From contig JAEZKU010000029.1 of assembly GCA_023436065.1 (NCBI GenBank), positions 1 through 20,694 on the forward strand: a stretch of DNA of 20,694 bases, written 5' to 3'. The translations under genes and the position numbers were made by a program. The notes beneath the pieces are model-generated. The model searched no databases. It had not been told where the DNA came from and worked only from the letters and a program-made list of their open reading frames with translations. Positions 7,494 to 15,438 of the stretch are shown one piece after another (within the stretch, counting starts at the first letter, position 1; each line of letters begins with the position of its first letter). The DNA comes from Bacillota bacterium. Lineage in GTDB: Bacteria; Bacillota; Clostridia; Lachnospirales; Lachnospiraceae.

Positions 7494-7499
7494 ATTATA
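7494..7499 (-). promoter_or_regulatory. -10 element of the flavoprotein gene
   Basis: A perfect TATAAT on the minus strand lies 45 nt before the start codon, just downstream of the terminator of the preceding unit. No convincing -35 is visible. Confidence 0.35.
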
Positions 7500-7542
7500 C
7501 AATACTCAGGACAGACTTTCTATGAGGGAAATCCAAATGACC

Positions 7543-7612
7543 AAAAAAATGCAGTAACCATCTCAATTCCAATTCATACTATGAATTAGTTTTTTGAAAT
7601 GGTTTTCTGCAT
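7543..7612 (-). terminator. Branched terminator of the UvrA-like/hydrolase unit
   Basis: On the minus strand an outer stem (ATGCAG with CTGCAT, then ACCAT with ATGGT and TCAA with TTGA, interrupted by small loops) encloses an inner perfect hairpin AATTCAT/ATGAATT (7571-7587). The outer stem is followed directly by seven Us. It lies 59 nt after the stop of the hydrolase gene. Confidence 0.75.
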
Positions 7613-7671
7613 GATTGAGTATCTATCACAATTTAATTTGTTTTGGCTGTTAAGGAAGCCTCTTACGCCTT

Positions 7672-8586
7672 CTATATGTCGCGTATCCAGCCGGTCACTC
7701 CTTCCGGCAGGCGCTCGTCATAAGCCTGTCCATCATCGAATATCAGATTTGAATGTATCGCATTGACAATACAGTGCTGCCCCATTTCAAAGCCGAAATT
7801 GATCGACGCGACACCTCCATCTGAATTTCTAACCCACTCAGGGAAATAGCATATACAGTTCTCCATCTTCTGAAGCTCTTCTTCCATACCGGCAAGACAT
7901 TCCTCAAACGGACAAAGTTCGTCTCTTCTGCCGTGAGCCAGAAGCATTTTGACTTTTTTCGTTTTTAGCAGATCAATTTCCTCTTTATTAGGTGTATAGC
8001 TTGCTCCCATAGGTACAAATCCGTCAAACGCATCCGGTGTATTCAAGAGAAGCTCCCAGATAAACGTTGCTCCGCTAGAGTTACCGAAAAGTACCGTCTT
8101 AGAAATATTTTTTATCTCTGCCTTTATCTTTTTGATCAATTCCATGCATGGTGCAATATAGTCTTTACACCAACTGCCTATCACATTACCGTCCGGCATT
8201 CTCTTCTCATTTGCAACAGGAATGAGTATGTAAGCCCCTCCCCCCATGCTTTCCTGATAAGCTTCAGAAGCATACAACTCACCGCCACAGTAATTGATGC
8301 ATAGCTCCCCAACAAGTGCATTCGTGGCTCCGTGAAAGAAAACCAACAGCGGGTATTGTTTCGACGCATCCTTTCCATTCTTCACCGGGTCATACAGATA
8401 ATAAGTAATATCCCCTACCGTACTGCAGGGGAAAATATTTTTCTCGTAAAGCGAAAAATACTCTCCCGCACGATAAGATGGTGAATAACTCACAAAATCC
8501 CCCAATTCCATTTCATCCTGCCACGGTGCTTTTACATTATCCTTTTTGTTTTCTTCCTTAAACATAGAATCCGTATTTTCTTCCAT
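7672..8586 (-). CDS. Cytosolic alpha/beta hydrolase (esterase-like)
   Basis: This 304-residue protein has the alpha/beta-hydrolase signature: oxyanion-side FFHG (83-86), nucleophile elbow GNSSG (168-172, S170), acid residue D222 in GRRDELCP and H271 in GQHC, all in the usual order. It belongs to the broad polyhydroxybutyrate-depolymerase/feruloyl-esterase-like group, and its substrate is unknown. No signal peptide is present: the first 25 residues are acidic and charged, so it works in the cytosol. It is unusually rich in cysteine. GGGAGGAG precedes the ATG. It lies 41 nt after the UvrA-like gene and shares its terminator, so the two are co-transcribed. It could detoxify the compound whose DNA damage the UvrA-like protein senses, which is inference. 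Confidence 0.75.
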   Translation of the reverse strand: MEENTDSMFKEENKKDNVKAPWQDEMELGDFVSYSPSYRAGEYFSLYEKNIFPCSTVGDITYYLYDPVKNGKDASKQYPLLVFFHGATNALVGELCINYCGGELYASEAYQESMGGGAYILIPVANEKRMPDGNVIGSWCKDYIAPCMELIKKIKAEIKNISKTVLFGNSSGATFIWELLLNTPDAFDGFVPMGASYTPNKEEIDLLKTKKVKMLLAHGRRDELCPFEECLAGMEEELQKMENCICYFPEWVRNSDGGVASINFGFEMGQHCIVNAIHSNLIFDDGQAYDERLPEGVTGWIRDI

Positions 8587-8627
8587 TTCTTTCTCCTCCC
8601 ATCAAGACCTGCAACAGATCATTTCAT

Positions 8628-10871
8628 TTACAATGATTTTCTGATATATTTGGCAGTTATTGTTGAACTGCTTTCTACCATATCCTTTACAGTTCCCTGA
8701 AATACAACCTCACCTCCACTACTACCGCCATCCGGTCCAATATCAATGATGTAATCAGCATTTTTCATTACATCCTGATTATGCTCAATAATGATAACCG
8801 TATTACCCCTATCTACAAACCGTTCAAATAACATCATAATATTCTTAATATCAGAGGCATGGAGTCCGGTTGTCGGCTCATCTAAGATAAAAATACTTCC
8901 TTTATCATCCAAGTGTTTTGCAAGCTTCAAACGCTGGCGTTCTCCTCCGGATAATGTAGAAGTCGACTGACCCAGGGAGAGATATCCAAGTCCAACTTCC
9001 ACCATCGCTCTTATCTGCTTCGCTATTTTTTTCTGATCTTTAAAGAAAACAAGAGCTTCCTCAGCCGACATATCAAGTATTTCCATAATATTTTTTTCAT
9101 GATATTGAACAGAAAGTGCTTCTTTGTTATAACGTTTTCCTTCACACTCTTCACAAACTGTAGTAACAGGATCCATAAATACAAGTTCCGTGACAACGAT
9201 GCCTCTTCCCTTACAGACAGGGCAGCCACCCTTACTATTGAAGGAAAACATCGATGCATCTTGATCGGTTTCCTTCGAAATCACCTTTCTTATATCATCG
9301 AAGAATCCCAGGAAGGTTGCGGGTGTTGAACGACCTGTCGCTGTGATCTGAGTCTGATCTACAAGTACGATATCTTCAGCATATTCTTTAGCAAATACAT
9401 CTCTAATCAGCGTACTTTTACCGGAACCAGCCACTCCGGTAACTACGGTGAGAATACCCAGCGGAATATCAACCGATACATTTTTTAGGTTATGACAATT
9501 TGCATTCTTCACTGACAGATACTTTACGGGAATTCTCGGTTTATGTTTTATTGGAATGACTTCTTTCATAGCATTACCGGTCAGTGTCCCCGATAAAAGA
9601 AGATTTTCATAGCTTCCTTCAAATAATATTTCACCTCCATTTTTCCCTGCAAGCGGTCCAACATCAATAATATGATCTGCAATACTAATGATATCCTTAT
9701 CGTGTTCAACGACTAGAACTGTATTCCCTTTATCCCTAAGACTTCGAAGTAATTTACACATACGATGAACATCCCTTGGATGCATGCCTGTACTTGGTTC
9801 ATCAAATATATATGTCATTCCACATAAAGCACTTCCCATGTATCTGACAAGCTTCAGGCGTTGTGCTTCACCCCCGGATAAAGTGGAGGATTCACGGTTC
9901 ATACTTAGGTATGGGAGACCAATATCTATCATTCTGTCTAAAGACTCCACCATATCGTCAATGATTGTTACTGTTCTCTTGTCTTCGATTTTTCTTAGTT
10001 CTTCTCTTAAACCTGTAAATTCTAATTCACACATCTCATAAATGTTTTTTCCATTGATCTTACAGGAAAGAGTGTGATCATTCAGTCTCTTACCATGACA
10101 ACACGGACATTCTTTTTGTATAATCAGGTTTAGCAGTCTTTTGGCAGATGCTTCTTTAATCGTGGAAGTATCACGCATTAACACAGTCCTTCTTAGCTGA
10201 TTAACAATTCCTTCGACTTTCTTGTGTATTTGTTCCCCATCCGGTGTTTTTGCCCCATAATAAAGGATGTTTTTCTCTTCTTCCGAGTAGTCCCTAAATT
10301 TCTTATCTAAATCAAATAACCCTGATTCAATATATATTTTCCAGTACCAATTACCGACACCATAGGCAGGAAGCTTGACCATTCCCTCATTCCAGGATTG
10401 ATCCGGATCCACCAATCCGTCTGCATCAATATCTGTAATATTGCCTAAACCGGAGCACTTTGGACACATACCATTCGGATCATTAAAAGAAAAATACGAT
10501 GCAGTCCCAATATGCGGAGTTCCAATGCGTGAATATAGAACTCTTAATGCTGAATACAAATCGCTTATTGTACCTACTGTTGATCGTGCGTTGCCGCCTA
10601 GTCTGGACTGGTCAACGATAACCGATGCCGAAAGATTATTAATATAATCGACTTTTGGTTTTTCATATTTGGGCATTCTTCCTCTGACCCAAGCAGTATA
10701 GGTCTCATTCATCTGTCTCTGGCTTTCAGCTGCTATCGTATCAAATACTATACTCGATTTACCGGAGCCGGAAACGCCTGTAAAGACAACTATTTTATTC
10801 CTGGGTACCGAAAGTGATATATTTTTCAAATTATTTTGGTGCAAACCTTTGATTTCTATCATATCATTCAT
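8628..10871 (-). CDS. Short UvrA-type ABC ATPase (UvrA2/DrrC-like)
   Basis: This protein of about 747 residues has two ABC modules of the UvrA type. The first Walker A GVSGSGKS is at about residue 35 and its signature LSGGEAQRLKL at about 332. The second Walker A GVAGSGKS is at about 480 and its signature LSGGERQRLKL at about 640. Cysteine clusters characteristic of UvrA zinc modules are present (CPKC near 137, CPCC near 256, CPVC and CEEC near 550-575). Full UvrA has about 940 residues; here the UvrB-binding and first zinc regions after the first Walker A are shortened. Such short UvrAs occur beside canonical ones and some protect against DNA-binding drugs. The ATG at 10871 has AGGTGG 8 nt upstream and is preferred over a GTG at 10883. 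It is followed by the hydrolase gene. Confidence 0.85.
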   Translation of the reverse strand: MNDMIEIKGLHQNNLKNISLSVPRNKIVVFTGVSGSGKSSIVFDTIAAESQRQMNETYTAWVRGRMPKYEKPKVDYINNLSASVIVDQSRLGGNARSTVGTISDLYSALRVLYSRIGTPHIGTASYFSFNDPNGMCPKCSGLGNITDIDADGLVDPDQSWNEGMVKLPAYGVGNWYWKIYIESGLFDLDKKFRDYSEEEKNILYYGAKTPDGEQIHKKVEGIVNQLRRTVLMRDTSTIKEASAKRLLNLIIQKECPCCHGKRLNDHTLSCKINGKNIYEMCELEFTGLREELRKIEDKRTVTIIDDMVESLDRMIDIGLPYLSMNRESSTLSGGEAQRLKLVRYMGSALCGMTYIFDEPSTGMHPRDVHRMCKLLRSLRDKGNTVLVVEHDKDIISIADHIIDVGPLAGKNGGEILFEGSYENLLLSGTLTGNAMKEVIPIKHKPRIPVKYLSVKNANCHNLKNVSVDIPLGILTVVTGVAGSGKSTLIRDVFAKEYAEDIVLVDQTQITATGRSTPATFLGFFDDIRKVISKETDQDASMFSFNSKGGCPVCKGRGIVVTELVFMDPVTTVCEECEGKRYNKEALSVQYHEKNIMEILDMSAEEALVFFKDQKKIAKQIRAMVEVGLGYLSLGQSTSTLSGGERQRLKLAKHLDDKGSIFILDEPTTGLHASDIKNIMMLFERFVDRGNTVIIIEHNQDVMKNADYIIDIGPDGGSSGGEVVFQGTVKDMVESSSTITAKYIRKSL

Positions 10872-10914
10872 TCTCTTTACCACCTTTTCAAAAGCTTTTT
10901 CAATACATAGTCGG

Positions 10915-10920
10915 ATTATA
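10915..10920 (-). promoter_or_regulatory. -10 element of the UvrA-like/hydrolase unit
   Basis: A perfect TATAAT on the minus strand lies about 44 nt before the preferred ATG, downstream of the terminator at 11041-11072. The -35 is weak. Confidence 0.35.
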
Positions 10921-11035
10921 TCACTGATTTCATAATAAATCTTGACATATTTTGCTCTCTAATGACACGGTTTACGTAATATTAGAATGATATCAGCCTC
11001 GCTTAAATTTATCTATAATATACATGAACCACTTA

Positions 11036-11072
11036 TATAAATAAGACCGGTAAGATAACCCACCGGTCTTAT
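11036..11072 (-). terminator. Terminator of the GH94/tandem-hydrolase unit, copy B
   Basis: ATAAGACCGGT (11041-11051) and ACCGGTCTTAT (11062-11072) form a perfect 11-bp stem with a 10-nt loop, 36 nt after the hydrolase stop. The following minus-strand sequence is only moderately U-rich (TTATATAAG). It is the near-duplicate of the stem-loop at 5863-5893. Confidence 0.65.
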
Positions 11073-11108
11073 CAGCTAATTCAGCATCATCCTCATTTTT
11101 CAATCTTG

Positions 11109-12704
11109 TTACCTGGTAAACTGCGATATAAACTTCCATGCATTCTCGCAAGTATGGTGTCTGCACTCATGAATCTGTCCGCTGACACTTGCAAATGCGG
11201 TTCGACAAACATCATCTTCGCTGTCAAAGTAATGAATGGTCAAATAGCTTCCTCTGGTTTCATCGTAAAGCTTCTCGACACGATCACCGGAAAAGCCCCA
11301 TATCGGATCCGCCCAATTGTCCTTATCGTCGTAGCTTAAGTCAAATCTTCTCTTACACTGATTGACCTCTGCAGCATACTGTATCCTTTCAAGAGCAGAA
11401 TCGGCCTGAAAAGGTAATTCAGGCAGATGTGAGTCTTCGCCACCCGAATAGAAAATCGGAACAGGAACAGTCCTATTCAGTCTGTCACCGAGAGGCGGAC
11501 TAAATGGATTATTATTCACCGGGAACAGTGCACTTGCAGGAGCAAGCCCTGCGAACAGATCAGGATACTCCTGATACATATCCCATGTCTTTCCACTTCC
11601 CATCGAGAATCCGGTCGCATAGATGCGGTGCTCATCTATATGATAGCGTTTCTTAAGACTCTCAATTACTTCAACAACTTCTGTGGCTGTTACATTCTGA
11701 TGATTCTCAAGTGAAACATACAGGAAGCCATATCTGTGTGCGATTTCATACCATTCTGCAACAAATGTCAGGTACATCGAGGAATCGCCGCCACCATGAA
11801 ATCCCATAAGCAATGGGACCGGTCCCTGATCAAATATATCATTATTGTAGTAGGCAAAATATCCAACTTTATGTTCTGTAGTATCCCTGAATGCACCTCT
11901 GTTATCAGGCGAGGTCTTTACCAGTACGCTACCGGCTTCCTCTGTCATATTCATTGATCCAAAATCAGGCTCGATCTCCATATTGCCACACCACATCTTA
12001 AACTTACGGACAAAAGAATAAAAATCAGCCCTATAGTCAGGCTCAGACTTAATCAGCAGATTGGTACAATCCTTAAATGCTTCATTTACTTCCTTGGAAT
12101 TGCCGACACTCAATATCCCTATATCCTTACGTTCCGGTGCAGGAATAACACTCAGATTCTGCATGGAACACATAGCAGGAGTAATCTCACCGGGACCCCA
12201 GAGATACTCACCATTTATTGTTTTCAGCAGATTCTTTGCGACATAATCTGCCGACTCGCCAAAGCTATAAATGTCCGCTCTGAATATCGCACCTCTTATA
12301 AAATATCCCTTGAACTCGCGTGTAAAGAAATCATGTATTTCGGCAATTCCGTCCGAATAGCAGGGATCCATTTTGACTTCAGCTATAACGGATGCATATA
12401 ACTCCTCTGTTGCATTCTTCCATCCACCTTCCTCAGTCGGATAAATAAAAAGAACACTTGAATCCACTGCGGCCGCAATGCTGCTAAGTCCGCTTTTCTT
12501 GGCAAAATCAATCGCTTCATCCCTACTCTGCCTGTTTTCTTCAAAAACCAGCAGTAATGGAGCCCGAAAGCAATAATTATTCGTCTGTCCATCAATATCA
12601 TTTGCCGGCACGTACGTCTTAAGAAAGAATTTCTCGTACTGATGCTCCCAGTATTTACCTCCGTCAGGTAATGTGCTGACAGATGGTCTTTTCATTATTC
12701 CCAT
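11109..12704 (-). CDS. Tandem alpha/beta hydrolase, CE1/LpqC-like C-terminal domain
   Basis: A protein of about 531 residues (numbering from a longer TTG start at 12728). The C-terminal half has PLLMGFHGGGDSS (305-317), nucleophile elbow GFSMG (373-377, S375), an acidic GGED loop (429-432) and late histidines (H520, H524, H525). These fit esterases of the PHB-depolymerase/CE1 type. The N-terminal half repeats the layout: PLLLVFEENRQ (57-67) replaces the HGGG loop and FGESAD (156-161) replaces the elbow, so it looks like a duplicated, degenerate domain. No signal peptide is seen. AAGGAGG lies 5 nt before the ATG at 12704, inside the short gap after the GH94 gene. A cytosolic esterase partnered with a disaccharide phosphorylase could remove acyl groups from imported sugars; this is inference. 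Confidence 0.75.
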   Translation of the reverse strand: MGIMKRPSVSTLPDGGKYWEHQYEKFFLKTYVPANDIDGQTNNYCFRAPLLLVFEENRQSRDEAIDFAKKSGLSSIAAAVDSSVLFIYPTEEGGWKNATEELYASVIAEVKMDPCYSDGIAEIHDFFTREFKGYFIRGAIFRADIYSFGESADYVAKNLLKTINGEYLWGPGEITPAMCSMQNLSVIPAPERKDIGILSVGNSKEVNEAFKDCTNLLIKSEPDYRADFYSFVRKFKMWCGNMEIEPDFGSMNMTEEAGSVLVKTSPDNRGAFRDTTEHKVGYFAYYNNDIFDQGPVPLLMGFHGGGDSSMYLTFVAEWYEIAHRYGFLYVSLENHQNVTATEVVEVIESLKKRYHIDEHRIYATGFSMGSGKTWDMYQEYPDLFAGLAPASALFPVNNNPFSPPLGDRLNRTVPVPIFYSGGEDSHLPELPFQADSALERIQYAAEVNQCKRRFDLSYDDKDNWADPIWGFSGDRVEKLYDETRGSYLTIHYFDSEDDVCRTAFASVSGQIHECRHHTCENAWKFISQFTR

Positions 12705-12730
12705 AAAAACCTCCTTAGTGAATAACAAAA

Positions 12731-15145
12731 TTATGACATCGTCAATTCAATCTCTGTATACTCTTTTAGCAGCTCAGCAGGGATATAGTTCCCTTCTACT
12801 TCCTTACCATCGACTGTAAGCTTTTTGCATCCCGCTTCTGCATGAGCAGGGTTATGAACCACGATATGCAAATGCCTTCCCCTGAAATCTCTCTCAATCT
12901 CAAAGCTCTCCCATTCCTTCGGAATAGAAGGGTCTATCTTAATTCCGTAAGGGTCCGGACGCATCCCTAAGATACCCTCGATACAGCCTACCATTATGGT
13001 AGATGCAGTACCGGTAAGCCAATGTACATGGGAACGGCCAAAATTAGGACTGTGTTTGCCTTCTGTGAACTGCCCGTAACAATAAGGCTCCAGTTTACGT
13101 ATTTCCGCACGATCATTCTGGGCCGCCGGAGCGTTCTCCATAAAATAGGTGAAAGCGCGGTCACCGTGTCCTCGCAAAGCTTCCGCAAGAATAATCCAAC
13201 CCTGGGTCTGTGAAAAAATACTTGCATTCTCCTTCGATCCGGCATTGTAAATAACAGCAAGAGCACCATCAAAAGCATGTTCATGGTACGGCGGGTCCAT
13301 TAAAGCTGCTCCATACCCTGTATTCAATATCCTGTATACGCTATCAAGAGCAAGATCGGCTTGTACCTCCGTGGCATAGCCACTGATCACTCCCCAGCTC
13401 TGTGGATTTAACCACATATTTGCTTCCGGATCGGAACGTCTACCGATGGTCTCTCCCTTTTCTGTGAACCCACGGATGAAGCGATCCTCATCCCAACAGT
13501 GCTCCTCGATCATAGCACCTAACTTCTCCTGGCTATCCTCAAGGTATTTTATATATTCCTTATCGTCCTTATACTGCGCGAACTTTTTCAAAATTGTCAT
13601 TGCATAATAGAACTGGAAAGCAACAAAGGTTGTTTCCCCTTTCTCTCCAAGTCGCAGGCAGTCATTCCAATCTGCATGTAGCCCGACAGGCAAACCGTGT
13701 ACCCCCAGATGGTTCATGGAGAAATCGATCGCACGCTTCAAATGCTCATAAACAGTGCCTTGACCCTTATTCGCATACGGAATGATCTCATCCAAAAAGG
13801 AAAGGTTTCCTGTTTCAGAAACATATTTATAAATAGTCGGGAATAGCCACAAAGCATCATCTGCCCGGTAAGCAGGATGTCCCGTTTCTTTTACATAAGA
13901 GGCATCCTCCGGTGTATCTTCATGCCCCGGATTGTGAGTAAACTTTACAAGAGGTAACCCACCACCATGCTCCACCTGTGCGGAAAGCATGAACCGTATT
14001 TTCTCCTCTGCCATATCAGGTGCAAGATGAATAATTCCTTGAATGTCCTGAACCGTATCACGATATCCGTATCCGTTACGAAGGCCGCAATAGAAGAAGG
14101 AGGCCGCACGAGACCAGATAAAGGTGATAAAGCAATTATAGGCATTCCAGGTGTTTATCATTGAGTCAAATTCCGGACTCGGCGTTTTTACCCGGAAATG
14201 CGATAGCTTCTCATGCCAGAAAGTAATCAGTTCCTCCAGCTCTTTCTCACATACCTCTCCCGGATTCTGATATTGTTTCAAGATACTTTCTGCTTCCCGA
14301 TCAGGCTTCATACCCAGGACAAACGCCAGATGTTTTGTTTCTCCGGGTGCCAGTGTAAGTGTAGTAGAAATAGCGCCACAACCATTTCCGTTATAATTCA
14401 GCTCATTTCCCAGATTACCATTGATTACACCGATGGGATTCCCATATCCATGATAAGGCCCCAAAAATTTATCTTTATCCCCGCAGTAGGAGGAAGCTTC
14501 TGCTCCGGCTAAGCCAAAAAAGCGGTCGGTCGCTGTCTTATTATCAATCGTTTTTCCATCTTCCAGTTTATCCAGATTGCCATGAGTCGTGTGTCGAATT
14601 CGATTACCACAGAAAGCAGTTCTGGTAATAAACTGTGAATATTGAAGGTTGACCTGATCCTGTTCATAGTTGTAATTATTCGTAAATTCCGCATACCCAG
14701 TTATGCATAAATTACGAGTCATGTCAGAGCAATTCGTTAATTTCAGATTCCAGACCTCATAGGAGGCATTAAGCGGAACATAATATATTGCTTCGGAACG
14801 GATGTCGCTGTATTCTGCGACCATTCGGGTATATGCTGTCCCATGATGACATTCACTCTTATAGGATGTAAGCTCCTTACCGACAGGCTGCCAGGAGGCA
14901 GACCAGTAATCCTTGCTGTCATTATCCCGAATATAGATATAACGGCCCGGCTGATCAAAATTATTAAAAACATAGCGTAATATCCGACCATCGGCGCCGG
15001 ACTTGGCAAAACTATAGCCACCGGCATTATTCGAGATAATAGCGCCGTATTCCGGGGACCCGAGATAGTTCGCCCAGGGGGCAGGAGTATCCGGTCTGGT
15101 GATTACATATTCTCGTTTTTCATCATCAAAATATCCATATTGCAT
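12731..15145 (-). CDS. GH94 disaccharide phosphorylase (cellobiose/chitobiose phosphorylase family)
   Basis: The 804-residue length is normal for GH94. The N-terminal beta-sandwich starts with YGYFDDEKREYVITRPDTP and has AGGYSF (41-46). The (alpha/alpha)6 catalytic domain contains GYGYRDTVQD (358-367), ADWNDCL (491-497) with the catalytic aspartate, and the phosphate-binding WLTGTAS segment (709-715). These inverting enzymes split a beta-linked disaccharide with phosphate into a sugar 1-phosphate and a free sugar, saving ATP in the cytosol; no signal peptide is present. The N-terminus (ITRPDTPAPW, YWSASWQPV) and the compact loop after ADWNDCL look closer to chitobiose- or cellobionate-phosphorylase-like branches than to classical cellobiose phosphorylase, so the substrate is left open. 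It is first in a two-gene unit with the tandem hydrolase, behind its own SigA promoter. Confidence 0.9.
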   Translation of the reverse strand: MQYGYFDDEKREYVITRPDTPAPWANYLGSPEYGAIISNNAGGYSFAKSGADGRILRYVFNNFDQPGRYIYIRDNDSKDYWSASWQPVGKELTSYKSECHHGTAYTRMVAEYSDIRSEAIYYVPLNASYEVWNLKLTNCSDMTRNLCITGYAEFTNNYNYEQDQVNLQYSQFITRTAFCGNRIRHTTHGNLDKLEDGKTIDNKTATDRFFGLAGAEASSYCGDKDKFLGPYHGYGNPIGVINGNLGNELNYNGNGCGAISTTLTLAPGETKHLAFVLGMKPDREAESILKQYQNPGEVCEKELEELITFWHEKLSHFRVKTPSPEFDSMINTWNAYNCFITFIWSRAASFFYCGLRNGYGYRDTVQDIQGIIHLAPDMAEEKIRFMLSAQVEHGGGLPLVKFTHNPGHEDTPEDASYVKETGHPAYRADDALWLFPTIYKYVSETGNLSFLDEIIPYANKGQGTVYEHLKRAIDFSMNHLGVHGLPVGLHADWNDCLRLGEKGETTFVAFQFYYAMTILKKFAQYKDDKEYIKYLEDSQEKLGAMIEEHCWDEDRFIRGFTEKGETIGRRSDPEANMWLNPQSWGVISGYATEVQADLALDSVYRILNTGYGAALMDPPYHEHAFDGALAVIYNAGSKENASIFSQTQGWIILAEALRGHGDRAFTYFMENAPAAQNDRAEIRKLEPYCYGQFTEGKHSPNFGRSHVHWLTGTASTIMVGCIEGILGMRPDPYGIKIDPSIPKEWESFEIERDFRGRHLHIVVHNPAHAEAGCKKLTVDGKEVEGNYIPAELLKEYTEIELTMS

Positions 15146-15155
15146 ATTCGTTCCT

Positions 15156-15183
15156 GCATGATTTTATAGTATATAAATCATGC
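15156..15183. promoter_or_regulatory. Inverted repeat in the GH94 leader (operator candidate)
   Basis: GCATGATTT (15156-15164) and AAATCATGC (15175-15183) are perfect 9-bp arms around a 10-nt AT-rich centre containing TATAGTAT. It lies between the predicted start site (about 15212) and the GH94 start codon, where a sugar-responsive repressor could act as a roadblock, or the RNA could fold next to the ribosome binding site. Confidence 0.4.
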
Positions 15184-15218
15184 TTTTCCTCTCTTTCTGT
15201 TTTATAACTATTGGAAGT

Positions 15219-15247
15219 AGAATACCATTTTTAGTCAAAAATGTCAA
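15219..15247 (-). promoter_or_regulatory. SigA promoter of the GH94 unit
   Basis: On the minus strand TTGACA (15247-15242) and TATTCT (15224-15219) are separated by 17 nt, a near-consensus promoter. The predicted start at about 15212 gives a leader of about 66 nt. Confidence 0.65.
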
Positions 15248-15370
15248 AGGAACTATCAAATTCTAAAACTAATAATATCCATATCCTCGTCATCAATGAT
15301 GGCTACTCAGGTTGCGGAGACGGTATGTCTGAGCCGGTTCTTCTTCTGGAATGAATTATGTCGAAATTAG

Positions 15371-15399
15371 TTGACTTTAATACTCTTTTATAGTATATT
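15371..15399 (+). promoter_or_regulatory. SigA promoter of the chemoreceptor gene
   Basis: TTGACT (15371-15376) and TATATT (15394-15399) are separated by 17 nt. A start at about 15406 gives a leader of about 33 nt. An 8-bp inverted repeat (TATAGTAT at 15389-15396 and its complement at 15409-15416) straddles the -10 and start site and could be an operator. Confidence 0.65.
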
Positions 15400-15438
15400 G
15401 TGAGATTCATACTATATATTAGGAGGATTATGCAATAA

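Noticed and set aside
7543..7612. A miniature inverted-repeat transposable element
   Set aside because: The stem is directly followed by seven Us on the coding strand and lies just after a gene end, so a terminator explains it; no target duplication is seen.
15146..15438. A c-di-GMP riboswitch upstream of the chemoreceptor or GH94 gene
   Set aside because: The conserved GEMM cores are missing, and the SigA promoters lie such that the GC-rich segment would not be in either transcript.
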